From contig JADKHR010000001.1 of NCBI GenBank assembly GCA_016721625.1, forward strand, positions 1,488,001 through 1,552,000: a DNA stretch of 64,000 nt. The letters run 5' to 3'. Position 1 is the first letter of the stretch, and every line of letters starts with the position of its first letter. The position numbers and the translations under genes are program-made. Positions 63,553 to 64,000 of this stretch are shown in pieces. A model generated the notes under the pieces. It was not told the origin of the DNA. It saw only the letters and a list, made by a program, of their open reading frames with translations, and searched no databases. Source of the DNA: Elusimicrobiota bacterium (GTDB lineage: Bacteria > Elusimicrobiota > Elusimicrobia > FEN-1173).

Positions 63553-63774
63553 TTATCGACGAACCATCTTAGCGCGGGAAACGTCCCCTTGCTTGTCCAA
63601 GAAGTACAGGTAGCCCTTTTCTTTCTTGACGCCCACCTTTTCAACCTTCTGGATTTTGCCGCCCTTCTTGCCGCCGCGGGCCATCTTCGCCCGAGAGACG
63701 TCGCCCTGCTTGTCAATGAAGTAAAGGAACCCGTCTTCTCTCTTGATTCCAGCCTTCGCGATTTTTTGTGCCAT
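63553..63774 (-). CDS. Small protein with two DKQGDVSRAKM repeats
   Basis: The 73-residue basic protein consists of two near-identical units, about 5-31 (KAGIKREDGFLYFIDKQGD then VSRAKMARGG) and 45-73 (KVGVKKEKGYLYFLDKQGD then VSRAKMVRR), joined by a Lys/Gly linker (KKGGKIQK). Each unit looks like a short beta-hairpin with aromatic residues on one face, which could bind nucleic acid or ribosome. ATG 63774 has GGGGAGG eight bases upstream, better than the GTG at 63783. It has its own promoter and a small hairpin in its leader. I believe similar proteins occur in Elusimicrobiota but cannot verify it. Confidence 0.82.
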   Translation of the reverse strand: MAQKIAKAGIKREDGFLYFIDKQGDVSRAKMARGGKKGGKIQKVEKVGVKKEKGYLYFLDKQGDVSRAKMVRR

Positions 63775-63819
63775 GTGTTTCACCTCCCCGGTTTTTGATG
63801 TGTTCCCTCAACGGGAAAC

Positions 63820-63847
63820 ACTGTAGCATTTGAGAAACAAAAAGCAA
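63820..63847 (-). promoter_or_regulatory. Promoter of the small repeat protein
   Basis: On the minus strand TTGCTT (63842-63847) and TACAGT (63820-63825) are 16 bases apart, a reasonable -35/-10 pair. The leader contains an inverted repeat TTCCC-GTTGA-GGGAA before the ribosome site. Confidence 0.5.
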
Positions 63848-63918
63848 GCCCCTTTCCGTCGATCTTCCAAACGGCTTCCGTCGGCCGACGAGCGAAGCGT
63901 TTTACCGCCGACAAAAAG

Positions 63919-64000
63919 CTAAACCCGACCCTCGAAAAGCCGGCCCTGGGGTTCTTCCGGCTGGGTGATCAGGCTCTCGCGAAGCCAGGAATCGATGACC
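63919..64000 (-). CDS. C-terminal end of an unidentified protein (runs off window)
   Basis: The last 27 codons of a minus-strand frame read VIDSWLRESLITQPEEPQGR then LFEGRV and a TAG stop. The composition looks like a real protein tail rather than chance, but the piece is too short to identify. It would be followed by the small repeat-protein gene. Confidence 0.4.
   Translation of the reverse strand, partial: VIDSWLRESLITQPEEPQGRLFEGRV

Noticed and set aside
1..64000. tRNA, rRNA, CRISPR arrays and complete insertion sequences
   Set aside because: Intergenic regions were inspected for T-loop signatures, regular repeats and transposase frames, and none was found.

Overview
The window is a GC-rich, densely packed bacterial chromosome segment. 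It has outer-membrane features (a porin with a C-terminal Phe, a lipoprotein signal) and no rRNA, tRNA, CRISPR array or intact insertion sequence that I can see. No gene-free stretch exceeds 300 bases. The very large multi-domain secreted/membrane protein, the small DKQGDVSRAKM repeat protein and the B12-dependent enzymes (MetH, NrdJ) would fit an uncultured diderm lineage such as Elusimicrobiota or Omnitrophota. That placement is a guess from gene style, not from a marker tree.

Layout. 1-2.4 kb: start of metH and a HEAT-repeat lipoprotein, both minus strand. 2.4-6.9 kb: plus-strand operon of a P-type ATPase, a DUF523-DUF1722 protein and a class II aldolase-like protein. 7.1-15.3 kb: one giant minus-strand gene of about 2,700 codons (Tiki/TraB-like region, membrane segments, Nudix, kinase-like domain), split by a one-base frameshift. 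15.4-22.7 kb: purine operon purC-purS(tandem)-purL-purQ-purF-purD, with purF carrying an in-frame amber and a frameshift. 22.8-27.8 kb: GMP branch (guaB3-type gene, guaA) with a DUF6941 gene, an orphan DNA methyltransferase and an ORF6N protein. 27.9-32.9 kb: nrdR-nrdJ-dcd-diguanylate cyclase, headed by two NrdR boxes. 33.1-33.9 kb: pirin.

33.9-49.4 kb is a phosphate island. A Pho-box-like direct repeat precedes a 57-aa protein, a porin, pstS1-pstC1-pstA1-pstB1-phoU1, ppk1 and a SixA-like phosphatase (frameshifted). A ppx/gppA gene runs the other way, then a second system pstS2-pstC2-pstA2-pstB2-pstB3-phoU2 follows. PstB2 and PstB3 have complementary losses of ATPase motifs, which predicts an asymmetric heterodimer. 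A palindromic, MITE-like element sits between pstS1 and pstC1. Together the genes cover outer-membrane entry, high- and low-phosphate uptake, polyphosphate synthesis and polyphosphate breakdown.

49.4-52.4 kb: M24 peptidase, mutY and a nitrilase-family amidase on the minus strand. 52.5-56.2 kb: FIST sensor, PAS-GGDEF-EAL protein (frameshifted) and a small UPF0016 transporter. 56.2-63.1 kb: a glycosidase-like protein, two sulfatase-fold membrane proteins that look catalytically degenerate, yajQ and an EamA half-transporter. 63.1-64 kb: a SUI1 protein, a terminator hairpin and the small repeat protein.

Four genes are broken by what look like single-base losses in homopolymers and one by an amber codon at a CCWGG site. 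This pattern suggests long-read consensus errors more than real gene death, and readers should treat those genes as probably intact.
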